From Muricomes sp049840515 (GTDB lineage: Bacteria > Bacillota > Clostridia > Lachnospirales > Lachnospiraceae): 64,000 nt of DNA. Each line of letters opens with the position of its first letter. The first letter of the stretch is position 1. The stretch covers positions 119,467-183,466 of the forward strand of contig JASGKW010000005.1 of the NCBI GenBank assembly GCA_049840515.1, read 5' to 3'. Shown piece by piece: positions 63,342-64,000 of the stretch. Both the position numbers and the translations under genes were made by a program. The notes under the pieces are model-generated. The model ran no database searches. It worked only from the letters and a program-made list of their open reading frames with translations, and had not been told where the DNA came from.

Positions 63342-63989
63342 AAAAGAAGATTTTAGGTGCACTGCTTTGCACAATTTTGACAACAACTATGATATTGGGA
63401 TGCAGCTGCAAAAGAGGCGCCAAAAGCGGCTGAGAAGGAAGAGACAAAGGCTGCCACAGAGGAGACTTCCAGTGTAAAAGCGGATTCGGTGGATGTAAAA
63501 CAGGTATATGTAACACCTGAGTGGGTACAGAGCGTCATTGACGGAAATCAGGAAGAGTCTGACAACTATGTGATTCTGGAATGCTCATGGGGGAACAGAG
63601 GACGATTCACCTGCATACGGAGAAGCGCATATCCCTGGCGCATACCATATGAATACAGATAATATTGAAGAGGACCAGTTCTGGAATATACGTTCAGGAG
63701 AAGAAGTTGAGAAGGTATTGCTTGATTTTGGCATCACAAAAGACACAACTGTTATATGCTATGGAAGTGATGGAATTAATTCAGCAGATGACCGAGTAGC
63801 TTTCACTGCACTGTGGGCAGGAGTGGAGAATGTAAAATGTCTGGACGGCGGCATGGAAGCCTGGACAAAAAGCGGGATATAAGACTGGAGAGCGGAAGCA
63901 ACAAACCAGAGGCAGCCAAAGAAGCATTTGTGTAGGTGCTGTTCGGATTATTGGGCTTTCCTATTAACCTTAGCAATACGCACCAATGA
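63338..63989 (+). pseudogene. Rhodanese-domain lipoprotein (several frameshifts)
   Basis: Reading frames joined across breaks give one product of about 215 residues. The lipobox LGC follows MKKKILGALLCTILTTTM. An acidic/alanine-rich linker (KAAEKEETKAATEE) leads to a rhodanese domain: VTPEWVQSVIDG, YVILECSWG, YGEAHIPGAYHMNTDN, catalytic Cys in VICYGSDG, and CLDGGMEAW. The tail reads DYWAFPINLSNTHQ up to the TGA at 63987. At least four frame repairs are needed (near 63404, 63600, and several at 63870-63960). The sulfurtransferase site is intact, so sequence error is as likely as gene loss. Confidence 0.72.
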
Positions 63990-64000
63990 AGCACACATAC

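Overview
The window looks like a stretch of chromosome from an anaerobic Firmicute, most likely a Clostridia/Lachnospiraceae-type gut bacterium. Evidence: a paired glgC-glgD, an archaeal-type ProRS behind a T-box, the order murB-rapZ-whiA-HPr, spoVG, a selenoprotein Grd (amino-acid/betaine reductase) operon, purine-rich AGGAGG ribosome sites, and some GTG/TTG starts. No tRNA, rRNA, CRISPR array, phage or insertion-sequence transposase was seen.

Layout. 1-5 kb: 3' part of rpoC, a 37-codon small ORF with its own promoter and terminator, a dispersed structured repeat, and an mgtA-type Mg2+ P-type ATPase. 5-14.3 kb: KdpE/KdpD-like two-component genes convergent with mgtA, the minus-strand dnaD-dnaI-prs group, murC, then glgC-glgD. 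14.3-18.4 kb: spoVG, a heavily broken pseudouridine synthase gene, and an xpaC/telA pair separated by a 113-bp tandem repeat. 18.5-26 kb: T-box and proS, an HD-domain gene, then rpsL-rpsG-fusA-tuf. 26-38 kb: a PfkB kinase, a TetR regulator divergent from grdI-grdH-BCCT transporter-trxB-trxA-grdA-grdC-grdD (two UGA-encoded selenocysteines), and two DUF3841-like genes. 38-46.4 kb: triosephosphate isomerase, glutathione peroxidase, then a LacI-controlled rpe-lacI-pfkB-hxlA-hxlB operon and an rpiB-mtnA-deoR operon. 46.4-57 kb: HAD phosphatase, FAD oxidoreductase, glmM, CDP-alcohol phosphotransferase, a PEP-synthase-like ATP-grasp protein, amidase, dapB and a CNNM transporter. 57-64 kb: murB-rapZ-whiA-Crh-like HPr, a lipid kinase, and a TVP38/lipoprotein/rhodanese group.

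How the parts work together. The Grd block is a complete energy module: uptake (BCCT), substrate-specific protein B (GrdH/GrdI), selenoprotein A (GrdA), acetyl-phosphate-forming protein C (GrdC/GrdD), and the thioredoxin system that supplies electrons. Glycine betaine is the likely substrate because of the BCCT carrier. The 39.8-46.4 kb block gathers pentose- and hexulose-phosphate enzymes without any transporter, so its substrate may be intracellular.

Caveat. About sixteen genes, including normally essential proS, tuf, murC and glmM, carry frameshifts, most repaired by adding or removing one base. Both insertions and deletions occur, often in short homopolymers. This pattern fits indel errors in the underlying sequence better than gene decay. 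Such genes are annotated here over their full span.
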